Below are positions 20,186 to 32,978 of a stretch of 64,000 nucleotides of DNA, one piece after another. A program made the translations under genes and the position numbers. Where the stretch lies: the NCBI GenBank assembly GCA_013397845.1, contig VZTG01001067.1, positions 372,001 through 436,000 on the forward strand, written 5' to 3'. The first letter of the stretch is position 1. Every line of letters starts with the position of its first letter. The notes below the pieces were generated by a model. That model searched no databases and was not told the origin of the DNA. It saw only the letters and a list, made by a program, of their open reading frames with translations. Source of the stretch: Melanocharis versteri. Its lineage: Eukaryota; Chordata; Aves; Passeriformes; Melanocharitidae.

Positions 20186-20860
20186 GCCTCCCTGGAGCTG
20201 TGCTGTGTTATCCCATGGGGAGTGCTGGGAAAACAGTGCCTTAACCTGGAGGAGTTGAAGAAAGGGCAATGCAGAAGTAACGATGCCCTGGAAACCCTTC
20301 TGGTGGAAAGGGCCACAGTTTTGCAATGCTGCCCTTTGACAGGGCGTTACCCACATTTCCCAGCCTGGCAGATTTAGACTGCATCACTGGTCCTTCCTGA
20401 GGTCACATCTTAAACCCTCTCAGAGACAGCAGCCACTGCAGAAGCCCAGTGCATTTGTTCAAGGGATCATCTCCTTTGGGGCACATGATGCCCGTGTCCC
20501 TCCAGGAAATAGTCCTATGGCTCATAGGTTTCTGGGTGCAGTTTAGGGTGTTGGTTGCTTCCCATAAAAAACTGAATGGCCCACAATTGGCTGTAATGAG
20601 CGTCTGACTCTCCCTGCTGAACTGTCACAGCAACTGGCAGCAGGAGTGTGTGCTGGAGCACCCTTGCTGGAAAAGGGAATGTCTCTGTAGGGGCAATGGG
20701 ACACACTGGGATGCTGGAAACCCCTGCCAGGTATGATCTGAATTTGCTGGTTTTCCAGTGCTATTTCTGAAGCCAAATTTTGGAGACATTCAAGGTCCGT
20801 GGATGGGAAAAGTCTGGTTCCCTGGATGAGGGAAACACTGAAAATTATTTCTGGCAGTGC

Positions 20861-20891
20861 CACCTGACTGGTGTTCACCTGACAGGTGAAC
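20861..20891. promoter_or_regulatory. Triple E-box cluster with 19-bp palindrome
   Basis: CACCTG at 20861-20866 and 20876-20881 and CAGGTG at 20883-20888 lie within 31 bases. The last two form GTTCACCTGACAGGTGAAC (20873-20891), palindromic except for its central base. CACCTG is the E-box class bound by SNAIL/ZEB repressors and by E-protein dimers. Confidence 0.4.
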
Positions 20892-22654
20892 CTGATAGTT
20901 TCTTATTGCAGGAATGGAATGGATTTGTTAATTGCTTTTTGGGTTATCCGGAGCCTTGGATAGGTTTTTCTTTACTCAAGAGAAAAAGTAAATCCATACA
21001 GTTCCTCTACAGCACTGACCAGCTGAGCTGAGCTGGGAGAAGTTCCTGTGAAGGATGCTGTGAACTGGTGGGAGACAGGGCTGGAGTCAGGCTTTGCTCT
21101 ACACAGTGGTGGGGACCGGTCTGAAAAATGGATCAAATAATACCCAACTCCACAAAGCACTTCAGAATCATGTCGTGGTTTTGATTAGGTTTGTAACTCC
21201 TCATGTAGGCCAAACTTACAGATAAACTTTAGAAAGTGAGAGAAGATCTGCAAGTGTTAAAACATTTTAACACAAAAGGGTACTCAGGTTTGAATTGGAT
21301 CAAATTCTTGTTTCATTCTAGGAATCACTGAAGTTAAGGAAGAAGAAAAAAAACAACTAAGAAGAACCCACTGTGACAGTACTTTGCAAAACCCCAGAAG
21401 TAACAGAAAATACCTGGTAATATGTTGTGAAAAAAGCTCAGTTTTATTTTCAGATAACTAGAAGAAGATCTGAACACAGCTAGTAACTCGTGGGTAGATC
21501 TGTAACCTCCTGCGAATAGTAACCACATTAACAGCACTTAGAGTAACTGCAGAGCCCCAGACCAGAGCTGAGATACCACTTACACCCTATCTATATTTTA
21601 TTTCAAGTGCAAGTGGTGCTTGGCTAGGGTTTGGCTGTGGCAGCTCCACAGCAGAGGTGCAAATCTGCTTGGATGCACTGCTTTGCATTTAGCAGTTTGG
21701 AAGGCACTGGAACTGATTACAGCTGCCTGGTCTGCATGTGTGTAAGCTGCATATAAGCTGTGTTTTTGATGAGAGTACGCTTCTTGTTAAGATAGGCTTA
21801 AACTGAAAGCGTGTGGAGAAAAGGAACTCAAGAGGGTTCCTGGTCGTGTTTCTGCAGCTTGTCTGTTTGAATCAGCAGCTTGTGATGCTTAACGTAAACA
21901 AATTGCAAAATGAAATAACCTTGATTTCAGGATTGAACTGGATATCTGAGATAGGAACAAATGCCCAAGAGCCTCTGATGTTGCACCATTTTTCAGAAGT
22001 AGCAGGGTCATGCCTGCCTGTCATAGACTGATTGAAGTGACTGGCACAAAACAAGATCAATTTTTTGGCGTGGGTGGCCTATGTGGAGCATGTGGCACCT
22101 GCCATGACCACGTGGCTGCACAGCCCTCACCCAGACCCACAGTATCTCCTGTAATGTGGATCTTTGCTCCACTTGTCTCCACACCAGGAGAGATCTCCTT
22201 TCCCTGAGGTGCCCCTCTCTGCTTGCAGCTGGGACCCCAAAGAGGCAGTGCTGGTGGGGGGAATCAAACCAGACCCTCCCAGCCCCTGTGTGTTCCTGTC
22301 CTGCCTCATGCTCCTTCAGAAACTGTTAATCATCCTGAACTACTTACTGGTTTTGTGATCTTAAACAGGGCTTGAACTCAGCTTTCTAGAGGTGAAAGCA
22401 CAATGTCTTACTGTAACTCATTTTGCCAGCCAATCCTATCCTGAACCCAACAATATTTTAATCTCAAAATCCAACCTCAAAACCCACAGCATTTTCAGTT
22501 ACTGTATTTCACCACCACACAGCTGAAAACAGCTCTTTTTTTTTCAACCACCCTTGTTTTTCTAAAGTGAATCACAAACCCTGGAGCTTAACAGACAGAA
22601 AAGACCTAGAGACCAATCTCTCTCACTGTCCTGGTGTTTATAAGTAATAATGTA

Positions 22655-22735
22655 ATTAGAGTAAGAAAGTATTTATCCACAGTCACATAGGTATAACAGA
22701 GTTAGAAGATTCAGCCATCCCATCACTAAGCCAGT
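22655..22735 (-). repeat. MIR-like SINE fragment, reverse orientation
   Basis: TTATCCACAGTCACATAGGT followed by AACAGAGTTAGAAGATTCAG parallels the reversed MIR core (cccaaggtcacacagctagt, ggcagagctgggattcgaac). It is diverged. Confidence 0.4.
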
Positions 22736-24932
22736 TAGTTCATCTTAAAGAAGCCAAAAGGCATTGTTGGCTACAAAATATTTGTGGTGGTATAGCTATT
22801 AGTCAGTCATTTTTTTAATTTGCCCAGGGAAGCCCTTACCTTTTCCCTGGAAGGCAATTTGACACTCTTCTAGGTTTAGTCCTGCTGAGTGGTCTGCTGC
22901 TCACTTTACTGCTGTTTTCTGCTGTGCCTCCTCGAATAACACCAAAGAAAAATTAACAATAATGCAACTCTGGTTCTCAGTGGGTTTCCCCATCAGAAAA
23001 ATGTTAACCATCAGGGTGCTCAATGCAGCACCCATGAATAGTGTTTAGCCCTTCCAGGGAAATCTGGTCTGTTTTAGTCACTCCAGTTAATTGGTGAGAA
23101 AACTGGGACATCTGAATTTATGCTCTCATAGAAAGGCTACAGGATAGCCAAGAGATAGAGCTGGATCTTCAGGCTGTCATTCCCCAGCAATAGCTACCTT
23201 TCTTCCCATGGTGTTTACACCTTGGGAGAATCAATGGGCATTTCACAACCTGAGAAGGTGTTTACAGTTCCCAGCCTCTGCTTACAGATGTGCTGGGATA
23301 ATGGCTCCTGGTATGTGTTTGGCACTTGTGCTGATGAAGGGGCTGGAAGGAAACCCTCAATCCTGGAGGCCTGGTCTCACTGACCAGGTTTCATTGGCAC
23401 CAAAGGAAATCTGATCTACTTCAGATTTAAAAACATTTATCCAGCAGCAGAAGCCTGGCCCTCAAGACCAACTGATGCTTAGGTAAAACATGAGGGTAAG
23501 TGCAGATGTGTCAGAACTGTGTAAAAATTTGGTCAGAGTTGGAAAAAATTTCAGGTGATCACCGGTGTCCAAGGTGAGGCCAGTACACGTCGGTCCTTGC
23601 ATCAGGCATTGCCCAAAGCTGGTATCAGCAGTGTCTTGTGCCTGGGGCTTACCCTGGTGAGGCCAACCCTGAGCTTCCCATTGCCCCTCTCCGGGGGTCT
23701 CTCGAGGGTGGGACACATCCAGCACCGGGCAAGTGTTGCAATCAAGCTCTCAATGGGAGCTGATTACCCTCAGTCATGTCTGGGAGGGAGGGAGGGACGC
23801 GCTTTGTGTCTTGATCAACGTCATGCATCTTTCTATATGGGGGTTTGCAAAATTAGGCTTCATAAGCCTCCCCCAGCCCCTTCCCTGAAAGCTACACCCA
23901 CATTTTCTCATGGATGACTCATTGTTAAAACAAAATGTTTCTTCAGCTAGAGTTTTTCTGTGCTATGTATTAGAAACAGCTGAACATCTGCCCTGACATC
24001 AGGCTTCTCGGGTGACGGGGAGAGCACGCCTCAGTATGCTGGTACATGAACTCGCACACATGTGTACATGTGCTTTGTATATTCTTGAGTTTCTATTTTG
24101 CCCTTTCCACTCCTTTTCCTTTCAGTTTCTTTCATTTGTTGCATTTGGTTTTGATTTTTTTTTAATTTATGCCTCTCCACCTCTGTTCTATGTGTGTAGA
24201 CTGCAGAGCCACAAACACTCGCATTCTTCATCCAAAATGACAGTATGAAGAGAAATATAAAATGACCTCATCCATTCTTTCATGGATAAACAGAAAAAGA
24301 TGATGGAGTTCTTTCACATGATACAAGAAAAGAGAGTTAAAACAGATCAGCTTAAATTAAACAAAGGAAAACATTAGATGAAATAACAGGAAAAGCATCC
24401 TCAGTCTGTCAGATTGAGGAATAATTTGTTTCTCAAGGGCAGTGGCTGAACTGGACAGTTTGCACATGATTTTTTTGGGAGTGATAATGCTTCTCTGTCC
24501 CTAGAGTGAGGTGTGTCTTCATCACTTTGATGTGTGCAACTCTGAAATCAGCAACATGGGAAACCACGGGGGCAGAGATGTCAGAAATTGTAAGAGGTTT
24601 CCTGAGGTGATAAAAAGGCCACCTGGGAGGTGGTTGTGAAGGAAAATTCCAATGACTGTGTGCAATATTTTGAAGAAACAAAAGAAGAAGCTTGAGGCTA
24701 AGATGCATTCACGTGGGAAGGTTGCTTGCCTTTAGGTTATCCCCCACTGGAGGATTCTCTGTAGAAGTGCGACATTCGGACCCTTTTCAAAAGTTACACT
24801 TTAGAGTTAAAATGAAGAGTATGGAAGTGGGAAAAAACAAAAGCACATATTTGGGCACACGTCCTGCAAGGAAATCCAGCGAGGCTGGGGAAGTGGTAAA
24901 GGTCAGGAGGGGCAAACCCAGAGCTCAGCAGC

Positions 24933-25078
24933 CGTTTGGCCCGAAGGAGCTCAGGCACCGGCCTTGCGACACGACGCTGGCGCGGGGCACGGATCCGCTC
25001 AAGCCCTGCCGCTGCTGTCCCACGGCTGCGGGCTGTCCTGGGGGCTGTGCTTGGCGGGCACAGGGAAGCATGGACCGT
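24933..25078. promoter_or_regulatory. Weak isolated CpG cluster
   Basis: About 15 CpG in ~145 bases within CpG-poor surroundings. This could be a distal promoter or enhancer, or simply a GC-rich patch. No transcript signal supports a choice. Confidence 0.3.
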
Positions 25079-26269
25079 CCACCACATCCCGACCCCAACT
25101 GCCCAGCCACCCCTGCCCTGCTCTCCTGCATGCAGCACGGTGGAGAAACAGCCTTAATGAGCTGGCTGTGGTTGGGAGTGCTTTGGCTGTGGGCTGTGCA
25201 GGGCAGGAGCAGCCCTTCTTCGCCTCCTGATCAGCTGCAAGCAACCGCTCAGGGCAATTAACAACTCAACAGGCTGAACAGGTAGGGCGAGCATGGTGGC
25301 AGAGCAAGTTCCCCTCACACTCCACTACCCACAGTACCCCAGCTGAAGTCTCTACTTGAGTCAAAGTGTGTTAGGTGTGGTATATGAGTTGTGCTTGAAA
25401 AGCTTAATGAATTCAAGGGTACAGCCTCAACTAGCAGCTAACAGCAATAAATGAGCCTTGGGGCGAGCCAAGCCAACTTTCACTCAAGATGATAGAGGAT
25501 GGCCTTTTGGCTTCAGTGGGAACAGGATGAGGTCCCTCATAGCCAGCCAAGGAGAGATTAATCTAATGATGTCATGGTGCTTGTAAGTGCCTGCTCAGCC
25601 TTAATTCTGCTCTGACATTGGGAGCATGTATCACAGCACAGTCTGTAATTATGTGATCACATACCGCTTGCTCTGTGAGACGCCCGCCCCATCTGAGGTG
25701 TAGGATGGGAGGTAAGGGCAGAAAGGTTTTCTCCAGCCCCTATGACATTGTCCCATATCCCAGAGCAATGCTCTGCAACAGGCTTCCTGCAGGGTCTTGG
25801 GCTAGAAAAGGCTCAGCGTGCATGTGGCAGGGACTGAGTTATGGTTTCACCAGCATCATAAGCCTGGCTTTTTCTAAGCAGAGGAACTTGGATTTTCATT
25901 CTTTTTGAGCTCTGAGCATAGCTTTATGCTATGGGTTGTCAGCAGCAATGGTGGCTTTAGGCCTAAACTGCCTATACAGCCTATCCAGATCCTTGCTGCA
26001 GGAGGTTTGAAAATCCCTTGGCTGAGGCACGGAGGCACACCTATCTTCTGGCAAGAGCAGACAGCATTGCTGTTGGCAGCAGTACCACTTAAAACCAAAG
26101 GTTTTATCTCCCTGATCTGACACCACAAGCTCACTCTGCTTCTGGACGTCTTTCCAATCTCATGATCTACTTCTTTTAACACGTTCCAGAGGCTCTGCTG
26201 GCCTGGCTTCCAGCATCCCCATAACTGATAGCTAAAGGGCTGGCTGAAGATCCTTGTGCCCACTGACAA

Positions 26270-26580
26270 ATGGGAGTGAATGGAATGAATGGAGAAAGGG
26301 TGTGGAAGGAAATCCTGAAGCAGTGAAAAATGAAAGATGAGAACTTAGTGAGTGAGCTTAGAAGGTGAAAGACACATGTGACCTTGGTAATGTCAGGAAG
26401 CACAAGGAGAGCTGCAGAGGAGAAAGGAGCTGCAAAGAATCTAAAGGGTCATAAGGAAAAAGAACATCCAGAGCAGAAAGAAAGGTCAGGGGATGAGAAT
26501 AAACAAGGAGGAAAAACAGATGAAAGAAAACAAAACAGAGAAAACAAAGAAACTAGCTCAATCTGGAGGCGAAAGCAGGA
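26270..26580 (+). repeat. Purine-rich, strand-asymmetric tract
   Basis: About 300 bases are dominated by A and G on the plus strand. A Lys/Glu-rich open frame (from 26378) falls in it because of this bias. It has no recognisable domain and I do not call it a gene. Confidence 0.55.
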
Positions 26581-29500
26581 ACGACCACACAGTACAGCAC
26601 TAACAAGCAAGCCTGTGGATGAGTTTCCCCTGCCCTGCTTCATGTCTGGGCTCCAGAGGCTCACCCTTGTGGGACTTTGGCATTGTCCTGCAGGGACTGA
26701 TCAAGAAGGGACAAGGTGTGATAGCCGCATCGTGCTACAGACAAGCCACTGTCACTGCTCCTGGTGGGGCTCCCTGGCCTTTCTGGCATTCCCTTCTCAT
26801 CCCAGCAGCCCTTAATTCAGTGCACTTTCACTGGTGTTTGTGTCACGTAGGTACATCAGGCGTTGCAGCTCCGTCACTTGTTGACTGGGATCTCTCTGTA
26901 GGAGACACTGTAAACACACTGAGGGCCAACGTGCTGGCTTGGTGCTGAGACCCCCTGAAAGAAAAATACTTCGAGATATAAAAGGAACAAACGTAAAAAC
27001 CCAAATTTGGTCTCCTGCAAGGGTGTCTGGGCTACGAAATATGTCACAAGAGCATCTTCCTCCTCAGTGAATCTTCTTTACGCCCGAGTTTTATCTAATG
27101 CAGGGATGGAGTAATCCCACTGATGTCACTGGGCTGACGCCGGTGTAGAACCAGCGCGTGTGTCTGGTGAAATAGGTCAGAGCTGTGTACTTGGAGGCAC
27201 AGCTGCTGAGTTCACTGATAAAAACCAGCTTCTGCAGCTGAGCTGCACTCCTCTCCAGGCACAGCTTGGGGCTGGGGGCTGGCCTGGTTTCCTCTAGCAC
27301 CCCTCTCCACCCAGGCAAGCAAGTTTCCACAAGTCTTTGGCAGAAAAATATCTGTTTTGTTGAAAAATACCAATGTTGCTCCACATTTCCTAAAATGTAA
27401 AAGCAAGACGAAGAACTATGTTCCTGGTGTTGTAAGAACTGCATCAAAATTTTTTAGTTTGTTGAACGGAATAAAGCAGCTGAGGACTTGGTGTGGTAAA
27501 AGTTGTGACCATTGATCAGCTGCTTGATTTCACACCCTATTTTTTGTACTGAAGTGCAAGAGATTATTATTATTCTGATCCCATGTGGGTACTTGACTTC
27601 TTACAAAAGCTTTCCATTGGAGATGTGAAATGAAGTGTTGTCCTTGGAGCCATGTTAATGCCCAAGCTAGGCCTACTCTGCCATTACACAGAGGGTAATT
27701 CTGTGTAGTCATTGTGCTGCTGGTGTCGAGCATATTGCTTTGGGATTTCTGGGGTCATGTAAGCTGCTAATAAACAACACATGTCTTTCCTACGGATGGA
27801 TCGCTTTACTTCACACAACAGTGCCACTGAAATCCACCCCACACTCATCACACCTAATCTTTTCTCGGAAGCAAATATTGAAAGAGAAAAAAACCCCAAC
27901 ACACCAACCATGAAATAAGGAAGTAAGAAAAGTGACGTCCCAGGAACTTGGCAGAGCCCCGCATCTCCCGTGTGAGGAACTGGGCAGCTGACTTCCAGCA
28001 TCCCAGGTGATGTAATGTTGGTTTAACGGCGAACACACCTCTGTGTGCTAATGAACAGAGCAGGCTGAGGCAAGTAACTGCACAGACAGCTCTGGAAGCC
28101 GCTAGCAAGAAATGCACCTTGGTGTATGTGTGTGAAGCAGCCACCACACACTCCCCGTGCCGGGAAGGAATGCTCTGCTTTCCGAACCGAAGGCACTCTG
28201 TTTTGCCTGTGGGCTATGCGGAAATTTGAGAAGGTGGAAGCAAGAAGCAACTTGTTCTGTCAGGGAGGAAAAGCACTCTGCAGCTATTTACACTGCACAC
28301 TGCAGCTTTTAAACGAGGTGGCCGGAGTGCCTGCAATGGTTAAACCCCAACTTTCTTTCCACAGGGCTGTTCCTTGCCCTGCTGTGCTGCCCGCTAGCAG
28401 TTGGCTTTTGCCCCCATCCGTTGCAACAGGTTGATACGAGGTGGTTTGGATTTGGTGATTCTTGTCCGAGATCCCACGGTGGTTTTTTCAGTCTTGCAAG
28501 GCAGTGTGTTTTGTTCCAGCGGTCTCTCGGAGGCATGACGAGGGAAACTGTTTCCTGTTTGTGTGTCTCTGATGGACGTAACAGCCACTTTTACTACACG
28601 TGAGGCATCGGGGGTTTTTGTTCCTTCTTTCTCCAACACTTTCTGGGTAATGTTTTCCGCATTTGGTCTCAACCCACAGTCTTTTTCTCAGAAAACTTAA
28701 CAGAGTCACCTCAGCTATATTTCCATGGGTGAGTGGGTGTGTTTATACACACACATATGTGTGTTAAAAATATCCTGCTTAATTTGGGTACTATTAGAAT
28801 ACTCCATTATCTGGCACTAATCTAGTTGAGCCAAGCAGCAGTTTAAGCAGTGTAAAATGGGTCTAAACCTTCTCTTTGTATTCTGTCTGGAAGGAATTCA
28901 TTGCTTTCATCCAGCTCTGGCTGGCAGGTTCTGGTGGTCTAAGGGGAACCAGCCCAAGGAGTTCCCCCAAGAGAGCCGCGATGAGAGGGCGCTGCTGCCA
29001 GCCTGGTGCCCCTGCGGAGAGAGAGGGGCTCTGGGCTGGGTGCCCTTCGGCTGCAGGGCTGCTGCTGCCTGCAGCTGGGGCAGATGCTGGCCCGCAGTGC
29101 CCAGCCCCGAGACGGAGAGAACACTGGCTGTCGATTCCTGCTCCTGCAGACGAATTTACATATAAAAGCCGAACGCGAGAGATAACTAACAGATAAGCCT
29201 GCCATTTTCCAGGTGCTGGAAAACCTGAGTGCCTTCTTTATACAAACACAGCTTTAAGTACTATTCACCTCGGGGTGTGGATGAGTTTATCTTGGTTGGG
29301 AATCCAAGGAAATGACTTTTAACCCCTAGCATTGTAATAGGTTGCCCAATGCATCTATATAAACATGATGCACACTTATAGTGTAATGATCCCTGGGGTT
29401 TATTAAATACCATAACAAGGACTTTCGGAAGGCAGCCAGATAGCCCGTTCCTCCAAGCTGTGTTATTAAGAAAGGCCAAACTCTTACAACAAAATGTTTT

Positions 29501-31467
29501 AAAGGTGTGTTGTTTTTATTTTGTTGGGTTTTTTTTTTAATTTTTTTAAAAACTAGCCTTGAATTATTTAGCATGCTCTCTAAGGGATTATTGTTTCATG
29601 CTCCTTTTCAGCATCTGAGATCTGAAGAGTCCCGTGAAACAGTCTCTGCAGGCAGCAGCCAGTTAACCCTTCTGTGTTTCCATTGGTGACCTGCAGCTCT
29701 GGAATGCTTCCTCCCTTCTCAAGCACCAGAACATTGCAGGCAGGAGCAGATTTCAAGTACAGGACTGAGCTGAAAAATGATTATGTACCAATACATGTGG
29801 CAAGGTCCTGCAAAATCTAAGCAGATGAAATCAACAGCAGGCCAAGCAAATTTAATTAAAGTCCACAGAGATTAACTCTAGAAAGCAGTACACCTGAATA
29901 AAAAAGAATTACAAGTTTTATGAAGCTACAAAATAGTATATATGACTTACAGTGTGTTAGCAAAGCTAGGGTTGAACCAGCATACAGTAAAAGAAAAACC
30001 AAACAAAAAGCTTCTGGTTCTCAATAAAGAAAAGATTCTGCAGTTTATTACATGGCTTGTCTGTGTTGGTGCTGCAGGGCTAGAAGAAATAAAAAGTAAT
30101 AAAATCTGACTTTGTTTCTAATACCAGCAGATCCAAAGCTAAATATGCAAAGGCACAATTCTGTTTTGAAAGCTTGGACCATTTTTCCACAGCCTTTTCT
30201 CAGAGAAGATAACACACTCAGAATGAGGTGCAGAACTTTTACTGGAAAAAGTTCCCTTTTCAGAATATTTGGGGGAGATTCATGTATTGCCAAGCAGAAG
30301 TGGGAAAAAGCTAACTAGTCATCTACGCCTTCCCCAGGCCATGAACATGCTGTACCCAGCGTTGTGTCTCCTGGCGTCGCGCACGCGATGTGGCATGTCC
30401 CAGGGGAGTGGTGGGGACTAGGAACCCACATGCCTGCCCCGTCCTCCCACAGGTTGTCAGCTGCCATGGCCGTGCTGCCTGTTTCAGGCACTGCATGCCA
30501 GGGAAAACTGGGTGGGTGCCTCCAGCCCCAGGGGCTTGGCAGGCATCGCTGTGGGATGGGGATCCTGGATGGTGGACTGGCGTTCCTTGCGTTTGGTCAG
30601 GAAATAGAGCTCCCGGGCTTCAGATTCACCCCACCTGGCGAGGTTTTGCTGCCTTCTGGGAGGTGCTTTCTACAGGAGAGCACCCAGGATTCGCTAAGCT
30701 CTGGGTAACAGAGGCCGGCTCAGCAGCCATGGCACAGCGAGGCATTCCCGACGGCCAGGTTCCCCTTTCCTGCCTGCCTGGCAGGGGCCTGGGGCCCCAT
30801 CCCAGCTGCCCTACAGGAGCACACGCGAGGAGACGCCTGCTCGGTTTGGATAAACCACCAAGCTGCAAAGATTTTAAAAAATTTACCCAGTTTGGCTAAG
30901 CCTTTGTGGATTAGCAAAACGGGCTGGAGAATTACCAGAAGTTGCTGCCCGTCATCGTGTCTGGTGCTTCCTGCTGGGGTCAGGAACACCAGCCGCCCTG
31001 CCTGGCTCACAGGAATTTCAGCAGTTTCACTTCCACACCCAGCCCACGGCAAAACACCAGTAACCAGCAACAAAAACTAACAGTTTGAAAAAAGAAAGAA
31101 GGGAGACATAAGTGTTTCATAATCCAGAAAGGATTTACCAGCAGAGGCTACAGGTGATGGAAAATGGACAGGCCCTGACGGGGGTTCAGTGTGAAAGGAT
31201 CCTGTAGGCTGATGTTCCTGGGTATGGTTGGTAAAGGTGGAGACCAGGAACATGCCAAGGTTTGGAGGGAACAGGAGGGCTGCTCGTGTTTCCTTACAAA
31301 CCCCTGGAGGGTCCAGCCCCACTCCCTGTGTGGGAGCCCTGTGTCTGTGGCAGATTTGCAGACCTGTCTGACCTCCCTTGCTGAGCCACAGCCCTGCCTT
31401 GCACCCTCCTGGGGCTCACAGCTTTGAGCCTGCTGCTGCCACCCTCCCGCAAGCCCCACGGAGCCCA

Positions 31468-31506
31468 GGGACAGCGGTGTGGCACAGGGGACAGCGGTGT
31501 GGCACA
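31468..31506 (+). repeat. 20-bp tandem duplication
   Basis: GGGACAGCGGTGTGGCACA occurs at 31468-31486 and again at 31488-31506, a 20-base period with identical copies. Confidence 0.85.
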
Positions 31507-32888
31507 CCAGCTGGTGCCTGAGGGGTGGGCATAGCCTGGGCCATGCACATCCCACACGGCCACAGGTGGATCTGCCTCTCCAGAGTGACCAACATCTGAT
31601 GCATGAGTCCCAGCAATGTGAGGAAGCTGGGTGTGAGGCAGGGGCAGCCACGGTTTGACTTCACTCTCATCTGTGTATTTCTGCATCAGGCTTGACTGCT
31701 GTCAGCCTTTTCCCATCCATACAAACCCTGTACGTACACAAAATCTTATTAAGAAAGGATTGGTCTGAATGTTGACACATGTTTTGGGGGAGGGAAACCT
31801 TCATTTAGCTGAACTCCTTCATCCACCTCTAGTGCCTCCTCTGCCCGAAAGAAAAGGCTGTTCTCATTCACTTCTTTCACTGCAGTTAATTAGTAAGTCC
31901 GAGCTGGCCCGTCCTCTGGAGCTGGTAGCTCCTTTAATCTCTCTGTTGCTAGGGCATGCTGACATGCACCACTGGTACCAGTTCCAGCGTGATGTGGGGG
32001 ATTGTGGAAAGAAAGGGGAAAGGGCTGATCAAACAGAGTCTGATTTAAAAAAAGAAAAAAAAAGAAAAGAGGCTCTTTTTGATGAGGCTGAGAAGTTTAC
32101 AATGAGGGAAAGCACACGGTGAATGATAAGGCCTAAAGGAGCTCATTAAATTGAGGCAAGCTGAGCAGAGTTATCTTATTTCACTCTCTTTCTCCTGACA
32201 CCCCCATGATGGAGAATTCTTTTATTGAAGTGGGGGCGGGAAGGATAATTTCCTTGCAAAATGTTTGATAGAAATAAATGTATAACTGTTTTCCTAGAAG
32301 TTTTTTAAAATCAACCCTTTAAACATCTGTAAAGCAAACTGGAGCCTCAGCAAAGGGTGCTGCTTGAGAGAAGTGTAGGCTCCAAGTGAAAGAGGTCCCA
32401 CAGCCCATTATTGTTTCTTCCTCTCCGCTCATCCAGCCTTCTGCGAAATAGCAAGATAGAAGTTAAGTAGGACACATGGACTTCAGGGATATCAGACGCC
32501 AAGTGTGAATGCAAATGTGAAATGTTTGCCTTGGAAGTAGTTTTGCTTACTTCATTTGATCTGCCTTTACAAAACCAGGGCGAGCATGTGATTTGAGAAG
32601 ATTCATGTATAGAAATAAAGTGCTGCCTGGCTAAACCTCACACAGTTATTTCCTTGGGATCTCTGGGAAGTGCCTTTCCTCTGACTGTGGCCTGTGCTGG
32701 CTGCCTCAGGAGCAAAGAATCCCACCACAGCATGTCTCAGTGAGTGAAGATAAATTGAAGAGCTCGAGAATGTAGGAGGCTGTAGGCTCGTAGGGAGGCT
32801 TCCTTGGTCTGTGCTCAGCGGAGGAAACCAGGGTAAGGCTTAATCCCTTGCTGGCAATGCAGTGGGAGAGTGCAGGGCTCACTGGACA

Positions 32889-32978
32889 GTGCATTATTTC
32901 CTTCAATCTGAAAATTAGCCAGATTGCTTATCAGTGTATTATTTCCTTCAAGCTGAAAACTAGCCAGATTGCTTACCA
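32889..32978 (+). repeat. 45-bp tandem duplication
   Basis: Copy 1 is 32889-32933 and copy 2 is 32934-32978, differing at only a few bases. Because 45 is a multiple of three the duplication stays open in several frames, but no protein family is suggested. Confidence 0.9.

Larger units (their letters stand above)
17321..22654. other. Intergenic DNA
   Basis: No supported gene. It contains a pyrimidine-rich stretch near 19038-19075, a possible retroelement scrap (20106-20185) and the E-box palindrome at 20861-20891. Confidence 0.5.
22736..31467. other. Intergenic DNA
   Basis: No supported gene. Notable items are a CpG cluster (24933-25078), two homeodomain-like palindromes (25555-25564 and 25650-25663), a purine-rich tract (26270-26580), a (TTA)n stretch near 27566, and a 16-base AC/GT palindrome at 28749-28764. 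Open frames are short and unlike known families. Confidence 0.5.

Noticed and set aside
24692..25261. 189-residue open frame over the 25 kb CpG cluster
   Set aside because: Open because of GC-rich composition; no similarity to a known protein and other frames there are also open.
26378..26815. 145-residue Lys/Glu-rich open frame
   Set aside because: It reflects the purine-rich tract; no domain or conserved motif.
28749..28764. 16-base palindrome ACACACATATGTGTGT
   Set aside because: About one such palindrome is expected by chance, and it is a plain AC/GT microsatellite-type sequence.
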